Assembly: GCF_001186125.1 (NCBI RefSeq)
Contig: NW_014040448.1
Location: 45,295 to 86,843 of the forward strand
Direction of reading: 5' to 3'
DNA length: 41,549 nucleotides
DNA from: Sphaeroforma arctica JP610
Taxonomy: Eukaryota > Opisthokonta > Ichthyosporea > Ichthyophonida
Shown here: positions 23,652 to 34,739 of the stretch, piece by piece
How positions within the stretch are numbered: position 1 is the first letter of the stretch
Layout: each line of letters begins with the position of its first letter
Position numbers and translations under genes: made by a program
The notes under the pieces: model-generated
What the model saw: only the letters and a program-made list of their open reading frames with translations
The model's database searches: none
What the model was told of the DNA's origin: nothing

Positions 23652-23844
23652 GTATTCTGTTGCAAATCGCTAATGCACAGTATGAGCATTATCTGGTTCA
23701 GGCAAACCCAGTTGCTCATTTAAACTTGTGTTGTACCGCTGTGCGAATCCAGAGGCTACTCCGGCATTCCTAGTCTCTATCCCTGACATTTCTATTTCCC
23801 TAATATTACCTTCGTCAGTCTAGCCCATTATCATTTTCCTCATC

Positions 23845-24189
23845 TCACAATTGCCCTGGAGCAGGTCCATCATCCGAAATAATATTCTCTAGTCCGTCCT
23901 CATCGACAGTTCTTACATTGAGTTGACCATCATCAGGCAATAGCAAAAGATTTTCGTGTGAGATTATCACGTCCTCGAATGCTGGACTATTCTCTATTAG
24001 CCATCTCAAAGTTCTTAATACATACAATTTCCGACATCTGAGATATCTGTATTTTACTGTATTTTCACCAGTTTGTCGTTTAAGTGCGATGAACTCAACT
24101 TCTTCAGCACGTCTAGGTAAATTAGTTGCTATTTGCTGGATTGTATCACTTCGATCAATATATGACGTATGGCCTTTAGCCCCAGTCAA
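23845..24189 (-). pseudogene. Helitron pre-Rep segment
   Basis: A 114-codon frame carries GHTSYIDRSDTIQQIATNLP, then VEFIALKR, YRYLRCRKLYVLRTLRWL and ENLLLLPDDG. This strongly matches the conserved block in which Helitron proteins read G-xx--F-QD-----LPR---DL-V and VR+-KV--AL-WLK-NNP-Y-D--I. It is the best family identifier in the element. Confidence 0.85.
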
Positions 24190-24742
24190 GAGTTCTAGCG
24201 GCCATTGCAGGCTGGATTGGACTTATGAGTGCTTCCTCCGCATACGTCAAAGCTTTGATGCAGTGTGGAATTGGAACGCCATGTGAGAAGTTGTTGCTTA
24301 TGCTAAAAAGAGGTTGTAAGCTATTTCCAAACTTATCGACTTTTCTTATGCTAGCAAAGCATTTCTTGCATAAATTTTTTATTAGAGTAAAAACACTAAC
24401 AAGATTTCCGCCGCCATCAACAACCGGATTACCGTCTATATTTCGCTGCTGCCCAGATGCCGCTTTAGCCTTAAATAAGTAAACGTACCTACCCGTACGA
24501 GAATCAGAGTATACAAACTTCTTCTTCGTCCCAAAAGACACATGAAAATTTTCGTCATGTTTGTCCATGAACACACCAGTTATAGGTTTATATGTTGAAC
24601 AGCATTCACAGGTACCGATACTGAATGTCTCAGATGCAATTTCGAATCTACGAATTGCATAATCACGTATAATTTGAGCATCTTCTATTGAACTCGCCAA
24701 TTCCTCCGGTTCCAGTTTCAAAGGTGAATCCATTGCAGGCAA
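24176..24742 (-). pseudogene. Helitron Cys-rich N-terminal domain
   Basis: This 188-codon frame has GTCECCSTYKP (about residues 43-53) and LCKKCF (about 134-139), followed by LFSISNNFSHGVPIPHC and TYAEEALISPI. That layout of two Cys pairs, then F-S--NN---P-P--L--L-T--E--LI, is the conserved region ahead of Rep in many eukaryotic Helitron proteins (DUF6570-type). The frame shifts again near 24.19 kb into the next piece. Confidence 0.7.
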
Positions 24743-25332
24743 TGAATTTCTGTTTTTAAGCTGTTTGGGTGTTCTGTTGATAACACTATATCTGTACTGC
24801 CAGCTATTCCATATAATCGCAAAATAAACATGAGAGCAGTAGCGTCAGTAAAACCACCGTCAGTGCTCATTATCGTATCTAAGGAGGCATCCTGGTGCTG
24901 TTCAGCTGAGGTGAGACTGAAATCTGGTTGCTGTATTCGCTGACTGTTTTGAAAACTACCATTTATTGCTCGTATAGTGTTCGACCTTCTTGGCATATTA
25001 GGGTTTTAGGGTTTAGCTATACTTTGTTGCGACGGACAACTAGATTGAATTAGCTGTGATGGCATTAATCTAACACTAGACGACCGTTTTTGACCACCCG
25101 ATCGCCGTCTTGCGCTTACAGTCTGTGACGTTGACGTGCTTGTCCGAGGTTGCGATGGCAAGCTGTCAATCCTAGCTACATTATTTTCTTGACCAATTGG
25201 TTCATTGTTTGTTATTTCGATATTACACGACCGTCTTCTACCACCTGATCGCCGTTTATCAGCCACGTTTGTTATATCAGACAATGTCATTTTCCACATA
25301 AATACATTAATACACGTACTGAAAGAACACAC
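24718..25332 (-). pseudogene. Helitron N-terminal region (basic repeats)
   Basis: Two frames share one phase: 25332-25006 and 24996-24718, separated by a single in-frame stop at 25008-25006 that lies inside a telomere-like motif. The first frame holds two similar basic motifs, DKRRSGGRRRS and ARRRSGGQKRSS, likely nuclear-localising or DNA-binding. The second ends in a one-base shift at a run of five A (about 24.76 kb), after which the Cys-rich domain continues in another frame. Confidence 0.6.
24998..25016. repeat. Telomere-like motif inside the Helitron frame
   Basis: The plus strand reads TTAGGGTTTTAGGGTTTAG, about two and a half telomere-type units with TTAGGG and TTTTAGGG spacing. It supplies the in-frame TAA on the minus strand. 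It could be chance drift or a short interstitial telomere insertion at a repaired break. Confidence 0.5.
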
Positions 25333-26252
25333 TTACTCACGTTCATATACATGTATTGAAATGGAATGGTTTTTGTTGTTTGGTGTTTTGTTGTCTCGTG
25401 TTTTGTCTTTTGAATTCAACATTTCAGTCCAACATTTCCTACATGTTTTCATATTGTTATTCATCACCTCGACCAAGCTAATCTTTCATTGGTTCCGACC
25501 AAGCTTCTTTTTCATTGGTTTGTATCATCAAACATGAGAATCATAATTTTCACTCCAATATTAAAAATACGTCTGGTAAAAATTCGATACACATACGCGT
25601 CCGGTAACTCGTATACCCCCTGTGGGGGGGAAATGAAAAATAAAAAATGTCGTAAACTATAAACAACGCCAGCTCTGCGTATATGGATGTAGGGAGTGTA
25701 TTTTATATACGACTCGTTAGCACAAATAGCAGCATTACGATGTCTTTAATATTATATATTCGTCCTTATTACCGAATTGGCACAGATAATCTTACCTTCT
25801 ACGGGTGTAGGGGTGTATTTTATATACGACTTATTAGCACAACTAGCAATATTACGATGTCGTTTATATTCTATATTCGTCTGTAGTACAGAATTGGCCA
25901 GATAATCGCACTGGCTATTATTTGTGAACCAGACTACGGGGTGCAATACCGTCCACTCGCACTTTGTTGTCTTCTCTATATCTAGTTTCGCATCTGCTTT
26001 CTCATCTTGGTGTTTTGATGTATTGTAGGACCCATTTATGCTACAGTCTGTTCATTGACCGCTTGTTGCGGTGTAATAGCTTTTGTTACTACTTGCTTTA
26101 TAGTGATACATTATTGAGCGTGATATCTTCAATGTAGGAGGTGAATCAGCTTCGTTATCCAAGGGGCGAGATACAGAAAATACTTTCGGTTGTTTATTGC
26201 ATCGTGATCACTTGAGCTATATACGCCGCTGTCGACGAAGTGCTTAACAGTA
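25333..26252. other. Region upstream of the Helitron, including a 117-bp tandem duplication
   Basis: No gene is visible. It likely contains the promoter side (5' end) of the Helitron on the minus strand. A two-copy tandem repeat lies at about 25686-25920, described separately. A run of G with flanking A-rich sequence occurs at about 25621-25650. Confidence 0.4.
25686..25920. repeat. 117-bp tandem duplication, two copies
   Basis: GTGTATTTTATATACGACT begins at 25696 and again at 25813. The following GTTAGCACAA, ATTACGATGTC, ATATTCGTC and GAATTGG blocks recur in the same order. The copies differ at many sites, so the duplication is not recent. Confidence 0.8.
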
Positions 26253-26640
26253 TTTCCTATGTCCAAGGGCGGCGGTGGAGCTGAAATTTGCAGGAGATAA
26301 TCATAGTTCACATACACCCGGTTTTTCATTGTATCAAGATATGTACAAACGGACGGAGCGTTATGGTGTTTCTGTGCACACATATACATATTATACACAA
26401 CAACAGTCAAAAGACAATACAAAAGTGTCAACATCACGATATATGGGACCCAATAGAAACGTTTAAAAGTGATGGTCCAACGAAATTTCTTGTGCCTATT
26501 TTGAGACGACTCATGGATAGTTTTATGCTAGCTCGCGCATTTGCCAACGGTTAATATGGAAATACTCAGCAAATACTCGATAATTTCAAATGTAACCGAC
26601 GTTACTATTTTTTCCTATGTCCAAGGGCGGCGGTGGAGCT
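26253..26640. repeat. Perfect 30-nt direct repeat, second copy abutting the N gap
   Basis: The 30 bases at 26253-26282 (containing CTATGTCCAAGGGCGGCG) recur exactly at 26611-26640, immediately before the run of N. An exact repeat ending exactly at a gap points to contig-end overlap or a mis-join, not a biological repeat. Confidence 0.85.
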
Positions 26641-26660
26641 NNNNNNNNNNNNNNNNNNNN
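26641..26660. other. Assembly gap (20 N)
   Basis: Twenty N characters. The fixed small size suggests a placeholder, so the true gap length is unknown. Confidence 0.98.
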
Positions 26661-27600
26661 TAATTACCTGGATTTATAGGTATATAAATACACGTTTGTT
26701 ATCACCTGGCGGATGTACATTGAAGTATATAGATGGTTCAGACTGTTAGACTGAAACTCCAAAATTGTGATTTCCTCGTCGTCTACTCTCTGGTTGTGCT
26801 CTACGTCTTGTTTTTGGCTCTGTACCGGTTACATGGATATGTTCTGGTTGAAATCGGGAAATAAAGGCGCGAAGTTATTTTAGATCATCAATTCTCGAGC
26901 GTATTCGCCTAAATTAGTCCAGGTTGTTGCATTGACTATCAACTTTCCTGTGGGTTCTGCACGTACCTTCTAAATGCAGTCAGTATCTATATCTACAGTA
27001 AAACCTTCTTCTGTTTGGCCTTGTACCCTCTTGTAATTTGTTAATGGGACGGAAACAATGATACACCTATGCATTCAGGATGGAGAAATGCTTGATTTAT
27101 AGTAGTTTTCTCCTGTAGTATATTCACCCCACATTGCAATCGTATTAAGAATAGTCTTGTAGGCGACGATCAGATTCTACGTCAAATAAAATTGATGATA
27201 TGTTTTACGGCCCATCTGTTCCGGTCTGTACATTGAAACACCTTATGCGCCAATACCTGCAAGTCTGTATATACAGTGAAATAGGGCAAATAGGATAGGA
27301 TTGTGCAAAAGCATATACTTCCGTATAACAACTATGAACAATTCAGCAAGCTCGACATATCTTTAAATTATATCACACGTACTAGGATACTCTCTTTATA
27401 TAAACGTTAGATCCTTCGACGTAGTTTCCCGGAATCTTTTCAGTAGTTTTCTAAACTGTATTCCATCGATAACAGTACCTGTCTGTTTTGTTCGAGCATA
27501 GTCTATCATTCCCTCCACGAAAAGGAAGAGGCTATCAATTCTGTAGATAAATGACGTCTATCTGTATAATGTTGCCAAACCTGAAAATAAAGTGTAATCA
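26661..27600 (-). pseudogene. Decayed minus-strand coding-like region, unidentified
   Basis: No long frame survives, but minus-strand stretches read like protein: YRIDSLFLFVEGMIDYARTK (about 27.54 kb), GTVIDGIQFRKLLKRF (about 27.47 kb), KVRAEPTGKLIVNATTWTNL (about 26.95 kb). They lie downstream, in the same direction, of the tyrosine-recombinase remnant and may be later parts of that element. The family is not recognised and frames are interrupted repeatedly. Confidence 0.35.
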
Positions 27601-27792
27601 TATGGTGTATAGATGTATTTGAGTAGAATATAATGTTTACATCTTATAGTAATAAACACCTCGGCTTAATTTTAGTGGCTCTAGCATATTTTATTTCCAT
27701 CGTCTCTTCTGAATAAATAGAGTATACTCGTGCGTGATGCCTGAGTACCAGAAAGGGCAGTCATAGTTTTGAGCGCTAAATCCTTCAATTCA

Positions 27793-28060
27793 TGTGTAGC
27801 TAATAACATCTAATGTCCATTTCCCTTAACATTTTACCCCATTCCCGCTCGCACCATCTAGTATTGCAGCGCAAGTTAGACCTCTGCAAAGGTGTGTAGT
27901 TTTGCTACCAAGCATTACAGCTAAACCCAGTTTCTCCAAAGCTTTCTTGACGGTAGCTAAGTGGTTTGCAGCGCTCATCTTTTTTTTTCCATAGTCCCAC
28001 TCCGGCCACCTGGTACCATTGTCAGATCAAGCCAGTCCTCGTTGGTGAGTTGCAGAAGCG
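27793..28060 (-). mobile_element. Crypton-like tyrosine recombinase remnant
   Basis: The minus strand encodes WLDLTMVPGG (about 28.03 kb), then HLATVKKALEKLGLAVML, SKTTHLCRGLTCAAIL, DGASGNGV and GKWTLDVISYT (down to 27793). This matches the C-terminal catalytic pattern of eukaryotic tyrosine recombinases of Crypton type: H-x-x-R (HLCR), a G-K/R-W block and a downstream Tyr (SYT). The N-terminal Arg region was not found. The copy is broken. Cryptons are cut-and-paste DNA elements with only this enzyme. A DIRS-type retroelement recombinase is the main alternative. Confidence 0.55.
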
Positions 28061-30633
28061 AGTCTCTCAAAACTAAGGATAGAGAGAGCACATCATGCGC
28101 AGATGTACACGTATTAATCTCGTAGAAGATTTGTAAACAGGCGACGGTCCTATAGGCTTAGAAATATAGAGTTAGACTCTAATACAAGACGACATAAACT
28201 AGCGACATATATTTTACAAAACAAAATGCAAAAAGTCTCAATTAACTCGAATAAGTTAGCTTATGATTCCGGTTTACTCTCTCTATGACTTTGTTGTCAA
28301 CGAAAGTATATAAAAACCCCTGTCTGGAGAGTTTACATCCTTCCTTTATATAAGGTCCCTCTTTACCGCAATCGGGAATTTATTTCGTGTTTATAACTAT
28401 TTAATAGTTGTCCGTAGACAATTTGATCCAGCGCTTAAGAGCTATGAGAATATCTGCCAATAGTAGATAGTTTATATTTTACCCAACTTAGTAACCACTT
28501 TAAGAAATATGCAGGTCGTTTAGGTTTTGTGTTTGATGCACGAGCGGATTGGTATGCATTTGCCAACTACTTTATGAATATGCACTTTATAAACTTGAAC
28601 AACTGCTTGCAATCAAGTGAGCCACAGCTTCAAGGAATGCTGCAGAACTAGGCTCTGACGATATTAACGACACCGATCACGGCCTGAATAACAATATAGC
28701 AGCCAACTAGTAAGTGTCAAAACTCTCACTTGAAATCTGAAGATCCCTAAAGGAAAATAGCTATCTAAAAGGCACAAAACAAAGATGTTTGTAATATGAA
28801 ATACATATATATCTAAATACATTTAATAAAGCTGATTCTAATTAAAATATGTATCGCAATATTCTAACTCAATTCCTTCATTATCTTGGTCAAGATCAAA
28901 ATAAAAGCACCTAAATTTGTTTCTGTCGCTGACTCTGTCATATCTTCGTAAGGGTCTGACCCGTTGTCTTATTATATATGCTTCCTTCATTTATTTTTCG
29001 CGTTTATATGGTACGGTAGATCATCCAGGTGTACTCATTCATCATGGAATTGAAGCATCACGTCATGGTGTCATCAAAATTTTACAGCACTGGAAAGTCG
29101 CTAAATGTACATGAAAAGTCCCTAAATGTACTTTAAAACTTTGTTTGAAATAAATTTGAGAAGGCAAATGAAAATCACATTCAGCGAATTTGATTTGGTA
29201 ATCAGAAAACGTACCCGTAAATTCGTATGTACCTTTAGTGGCTTTCCCATGAAGGCCATGTACATTTAGGGTATTTCCTACACAAATATCTTGATATGTT
29301 TTAACTATTCTATCGTAGAATGTGTTCTTGAAAGTGTTGTTTTGAGGCTTTTAAATTTTGTTACCTCGAGTAGATCGGCTCAAATTTCTTTCCGGGGTGT
29401 ATGTCAGTTTGTGGCTATACAGGTTCAGCTCTTCGGTTATTTGCGCGTCAGTCATACATTTTACTATGTACTATGGTTGTTGGTGTGCTATTTCATTGTT
29501 CTCGGCTTCAACCAATGTCTCGGCTTCAATCAGTGTTCCTCGGCTTCAACCAGTGTTAACCTGGAATATAAAAGAAATTCTTGTCGGCTTCACGATCGTA
29601 GCAAGTGTCGAGAATTTATTCTGTTGAATAGCTAACTAGGTCGTATCCTTCGAGAAAGTTGTAAGCGCTCTTAATTGATGCGTCGAAACTGGTTAAAAGC
29701 TGAGCCCTTCAAGATCCTGATATGTTTGAGAAGCTGCTAGATGGCAGTCTCAGTTGGAGATATTGCATCTTTGGCTTGACGAGAGGGGCGAGCTGAAGTA
29801 ACCTTAACTTCAATTCAGTACGATAGTCGGGCTTAGTCGTCGCCTATATTTCATATGTTTGCAGGCACGTATGGGGTTTGGGCGTGAATCTGGTACCGTG
29901 ACCAACCAGATATTGCTTGATCATCAATGGAGATATCACTTAAAAAAGATATATCCACAATAAAATCATCGTTGGCAAAAATTTATGGTGTTCGGCCTGT
30001 TCCTTGAGTTGAGTGTGTTTGTTTGCCCACACACACATGTGCCCATCATCGTTCCGTTCAAATCCACAAAAATAGTGACGATTGATTGATTTCCATCACT
30101 TGTGTGATATGTGACCATATTATTGTATTAATATAGTAGCACCTATGGAGAATCGGTGAGAAAACCTTGGTTGGGGGAATCAATGACCTCGTACGAACAA
30201 CTCTCTAAAAACCTTATGGTAGGTAAGACCTACCTTCCTGATAATCAGCAAGAAAATTGCTTGCCAGCATTGTCCGGGCAAGTACAAGATACATGAAGAA
30301 GTTCTGAGTTTCGTTGCAATATAATGTCGGAAATTTCAGCTGAGATTGGATCGTGAAATCCAACATGTGAGCCAAAATTTGTTCTTGGTCAGCGATTGAG
30401 TTGGTATTTAGTTTGGAGTATCACTTGTCAACGTTTGCCCCGTCTGGAGTGTGAGAGGGCCTTTGTATGAGTCACCCCTGTTTGTATATAACTTGTGGAA
30501 GGACCATGGTTCAGGCTCTAAACAAAACTGGAAAACTTGGTTAGCCTTGATACGTGGAATGTCATCTTTCTATAAAAACGAGTTCTCCATTGACTTCTTC
30601 ACGATAAGTATTTTTGTACAGAATATGGTAGAG
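28061..30633. other. AT-rich region with degraded, unassigned open frames
   Basis: No confident gene. A plus-strand open segment at 28448-28651 lacks a start Met but reads like protein (NHFKKYAGRLGFVFDARADW). Plus frames at 29291-29635 and 30451-30639 (contains PLFVYNLWKDHG) are short. The minus strand near 30.0 kb has HMCVWANKHTQLKEQAEHHK. A three-copy 18-20 bp repeat of CTCGGCTTCAA lies at 29501-29558. These look like transposon debris of unknown type. Confidence 0.4.
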
Positions 30634-30860
30634 ACTTAATATGATGAAACGTATATATATCACGTTGCAATTGTTTTTCTTCATATTCAGTATATAAAAT
30701 TTATCGGTCTATGTGTACGTTTATTCTGAACATATAAAATAGAATGCTTTCAATAAGAATGCATTTTTATGGTATATACTGCGGTACGACAGATACTGAA
30801 TATAATAAAGCGTATATATAATACGTTTTTCTTCATTGATATTCAGTACATTAATTAAAC
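30634..30860. repeat. Diverged direct repeat pair, about 65 bp each
   Basis: The sequences around 30634-30702 and 30791-30856 share AATATGATGAAACGTATATAT / AATATAATAAAGCGTATATAT-like blocks, followed by CGTT...TTTTTCTTCAT and ATATTCAGTA. They are about 155 bp apart in an AT-rich setting. Confidence 0.5.
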
Positions 30861-30957
30861 GATTCGAAAGTACGTCAAATTTCATTCATAAACGTATACA
30901 TTAGTTTTTTCATCGTATTTATAGTACTCTCAGCATGTGAGTGTATTTCAAAACTCA

Positions 30958-31875
30958 CAGTTAAACTGAGGATAAGTTTTTCGTGAAAAAAAATGCTGAC
31001 GGGAACTGATTGACAGAAAATCCCCAATGAACAGTCACAGTATAACGTTTTACAGGCACGAACAGCGTGGGACTGACTACTTGAGCAGGCAGTCCACTCA
31101 GTTTTCTGCCACCAGTTCCACTCAGTTTCCTGCCACCAGTTCCACTCATTTTTCTGCCACCAGTTCCACTCAGTTTTCTGCCACCAGTTCCACTCAGTTT
31201 TCTGCCACCAGTTCCACTCAGTTTTCTGCCACCAGTTCCACTCAGCTTTCTGCCACCAGTTCCACTCTAGTTTTCTACCACCAGTTCCACTCAGTTTTCT
31301 GCCACCAGTTCCACTCAGATTGTCCACAGCCAGATACCTGTAAACAAACGTGCTCCCAACGACACCCCATTTCACGCGACAGAACCTCCTACATCCCGCC
31401 CTAGTCGCGCTACTGAGATAAGTTTCAGCGCTGCCACTACTGATACCTCAGGGGACACATACGCTCTATCCATGCGGACGAAGCTCTCGAGCCAACTCCC
31501 AGTTAAACTGAGGATAAGCTTTTCGTATAAAAAATTGTTGACGGGAACTGATTGACAGAAAATCCACAACGAATAGTCACAGTAAAATATTTTACAGGCA
31601 CGTACAGCGGGGGACTGACTACTTAAGCAGGCAGTCCACTCAGTTTTCTGCCACCAGTTCCACTCAGATTGTCTCGAATAGCCACCCAAGTACCCTCAAG
31701 ACCCACAGCCAGATACACGTAAACAAACGTGCACCCAACGACACCCCAGCTGACGCGACAGAACCTCCTACATCCCCCCCTCGTCGCGCTACTAATATAT
31801 GTTTCAGCGCTGCCACTGCTGAGACCTCAGAGGACACATACGCCTCTTACCCATGCGAACGAAGCTCTCGAGCCT
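30958..31875. repeat. 542-bp direct duplication with different minisatellite copy number
   Basis: CAGTTAAACTGAGGATAAG starts the unit at 30958 and at 31500. Both copies continue through AACTGATTGACAGAAAATCC, AGGCAGTCCACTCAG, the 24-bp minisatellite, then CCACAGCCAGATAC and GAAGCTCTCGAGCC. Copy 1 carries nine 24-bp units and copy 2 only one, plus about 30 unrelated bases. The copies are roughly 90% identical outside the array by eye. Confidence 0.9.
31099..31315. repeat. 24-bp minisatellite, nine units
   Basis: Nine head-to-tail units of the type CAGTTTTCTGCCACCAGT+TCCACT, one being 25 bp. Because 24 is a multiple of three, open frames run through it on both strands (QFSATSST on plus; EWNWWQKT and SGTGGRKL on minus). 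These frames are a by-product of the repeat. Confidence 0.95.
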
Positions 31876-32870
31876 ATCAGCGAAACTGTAAGCGACACCA
31901 TTACCGGACAAACCCAACACCAGCCCATCTACATCCCCCATCGCAACTATCGACCAGACAATGATATGCCCGCCTTAGTAACCCTTCTCAAAGAGGAGAT
32001 CACTAACAGCCACAAACGGTGCATAGAACTCACCAATCGTTGTGACCTTCAAGCATGGAGATACAGGCTTTAGACGCTAACCAGGTCTTTGCCACGACAC
32101 CGAAGACGGAAGAAAAAGAACTATACGAGTACCACCCGCACAGCCGTGACAAGTCAAGGAGAAAGAAATCAGGTACTCTGATCCCTTTGTATGAAATCAA
32201 GCAGGTCCTCCGAGTTAGCAAAGGAGGACCTGCACACCTACAACGTACCCATTAAAAACCCCCCTCATTTAAGACAATCATGGATGTCTTGAGCAAACGG
32301 ACATCTCTTGAAGTGTCGCCCTTATCTAGCCACATTTTAGACCATCACAGATACACAATCTTTGGTCGGGACCATCGCCTCACTCTTGGTTACTACGAAT
32401 ACCATATACACTTCAGCGAAGTCTATGACGTAAAACTCGAAATGAGCGCTGGCATAAGCACATTCAATCGCAATAACGTATGCTGCATGTAATGCAAAAG
32501 CGAGCATGCCTACTGCACTGGACTCACACCCAAAACCGCACACGTAAATTGCAAGGAACGCAACAGTGAGCACCTACCAAGTGCAAGCAACAAAAAATAA
32601 AATGCAACCTAAACAGTGGGATATGCAACCGTCTCGTGTCGCTACAGGCATGGAGATAAATGTAGCTTAAGGCACCCCGCACATAGCAAACTACCACCTT
32701 CTATCGGCTTCCTCGGGTCGAATGTTTTCGAAGCTTGTGGAGTTTTGGTCAACTACGAACACATAGACTGGCCTCTAGACTTCGGATTTGCAGACACAGG
32801 TCACACAGCATGGCGCTTCGTTGACGATTACATTGCTCTGCATCTTCTGGGTATAGTTGAAGAATAGGTC
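31729..32870 (+). other. Degraded coding-like region, possibly belonging to the nearby LTR fossil
   Basis: Plus-strand frames at 31729-32073 (with ALVTLLKEEITNSHKRCIEL), 32055-32255 (lysine- and arginine-rich), 32280-32492 and 32616-32867 (FGFADTGHTAWRFVDDYI) follow one another in the direction of the pol fragment at 34.7 kb. By position they could be gag-side debris of that element, but no diagnostic motif is convincing. Confidence 0.25.
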
Positions 32871-34699
32871 GGAGCAATGCTCCCGCAGAAAAAAACGATA
32901 CTCAACAAGGCCTGCGTGAAATGGAATGTAATTCTGTGAAATAAACCCTAAATTCCTCAGGGCAAACGTGCAAATCACTTAAACACACTCGTACTGTAGA
33001 CGTAAAAAACATCAGCGATGTGTCACGAAATTACATACACCGGCGGAAAACTTATCTGGCTCTCAGTCATCTTACTTGATCTTGCCCCCACAATCGCGTA
33101 AACTTTGTTTCCGGTCAGGTTTAGGGATCGAGACTAGCATATTTTATTTAATGATTTTTACGACTCAGGTGTTTAATCAAAATATTTATCTCAAGAGTTA
33201 TTTGAAACATTTAAATTAGCTTATAGAAGTTGGTGATTTTTATTGAATACGCCCAGTTGGAAATATTTTGTTTGTGAGCGAGACGTTAGGTCCGACTACT
33301 GAGACATGGATTTCATAATCTTGTTTAATGCACAAGCAATAAACTCGTGGGTATGGTCTTAACTCATCATGGGGGTTTCAAGAATAAACTGTGAACATGA
33401 GCAGATAGAAGAAGAATCCGATAGTGGTTTCGAAAGCAGTATTGCGAGCACAACTATGCTGGTGTTGTTACCGGACAGTAGGCGCGACATGGCGATCCAG
33501 CGCATCAACGACCGAAGTACTTCGATGAAATTGATCACCGGCCACACAACGGACCGCATAATCGACGGATCAATGAGAAATTACGACATAGACTTAGACG
33601 GATCGTCTCTAGTCCGAGCTACTAATTCGTGATTCAGGTACGTTATTCGTCACGATGATACGTATACAAGAATAGTTGAATGTTTAGGCAATGAGCGAAA
33701 ATACGACCTGTCAGGGGGTACAAATTGTACGACCCGACATATATACGCGATTGGTAACAAGACATGGCAGATATATGAACACGTACGCCATTATAGAACA
33801 GCTCAGTTATGGTTGAGTGTGAATTTTAAGGTTCAGATCAAAGATAGGACATGGCAAAAAATATAAACACATACGCCGTTATAGAACAGCTATGAGAGCG
33901 TCAATGAAATGATAAATGATGGGTCGTAAGTATGAAAGAACAAATGTGTAACATATATGATTTGGTGTATAACAAGTAGATAGTCACCGATACAGAGATG
34001 CTTATTAACGTATGAGTTTACTTCGAGCGCCGAGCTTACGACACCCATAGAGGTATATTATAAAACTATATATACAGTGGATGTAATCATTGTAAGAAGT
34101 CTTAACCTACACTTGATGTTGTGACTGATGGATAAAAGCTGGCCATAAATTGGTGTGTTTGTATTTACAGTATGGGGTGATGTGGTTACAGTGTTGGGCG
34201 TAAGGGCATTTGCAACGAGTCTAGTAAAATATTTCAAGGTATACATCACGGTAGGAAAAGTCCTTTCTACGTACATGCACATGGCAGTAGACACCATGGT
34301 ATGTTAGCAGACATGCAATGTTGTGTTGTGGATACCGCAAAGCACATAATCACGAGTCGTTTGATGAGAAAGGTGTCAAGAAGGAAGTATAGAGAAGTAG
34401 ATTCGGAGAGAGATGATGGTACACGGTGAACAAGTATACATACACACAAGTTGTGGTAATTATTCAGCCCAGATGGACAAGAAGCACAAGTTTGAACTAT
34501 GGCACGCTTAGCCAACCGACGTGCGCATGACCAGGATTGTGTCCGAACAGTTGGGTCTACCAGGCATCCAATCCACAACCAGTTCATAAGCAATAGCAAT
34601 ATGGTACCAGCGTCCACCTATGTCCACACATTCAACTAACATCCAAGAGCATATGCTGCCAAACACAGGCACCACCTAGGATCCACCATATATATCGTT
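32871..34699. other. Intergenic, unassigned
   Basis: A plus-strand frame 33369-33632 (MGVSRINCEHEQIEEESDSG at its start) and a similar open stretch just after it look protein-like but match nothing I know. A short duplicated block (GACATGGCA..ATAGAACAGCT) occurs at 33761-33803 and 33847-33890. Nothing else stands out. Confidence 0.3.
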
Positions 34700-34739
34700 G
34701 CCATAACTATCGGGCAACAGGCGCGCCTCCCCAACCACT

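Larger units (their letters stand above)
20338..25332 (-). mobile_element. Broken Helitron (rolling-circle DNA transposon)
   Basis: Minus-strand pieces occur in the order known for Helitron Rep-helicase: basic N-terminus, Cys-rich domain, Rep, tyrosine motif, PIF1-type helicase. The clearest match is the segment with TNLPRRAEEVEFIALKR and ENLLLLPDDG (24189-23845). It is clearly inactive. The reading frame changes at least four times (near 24.76, 24.19, 23.2 and 20.77 kb), several in-frame stops occur, the HUH signature is incomplete, and the helicase stops just after Walker B. Terminal TC and CTRR ends were not identified. Autonomous copies are usually 5.5-17 kb, so the 3' part is missing. 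Confidence 0.88.

Noticed and set aside
23329-23673. Plus frame of 114 codons within the Helitron
   Set aside because: It is antisense to the matched Helitron Rep frame.
30875-31375. 166-codon minus frame with EWNWWQKT repeats as a repeat protein
   Set aside because: It is the 24-bp minisatellite read in frame; both strands are open for the same reason.
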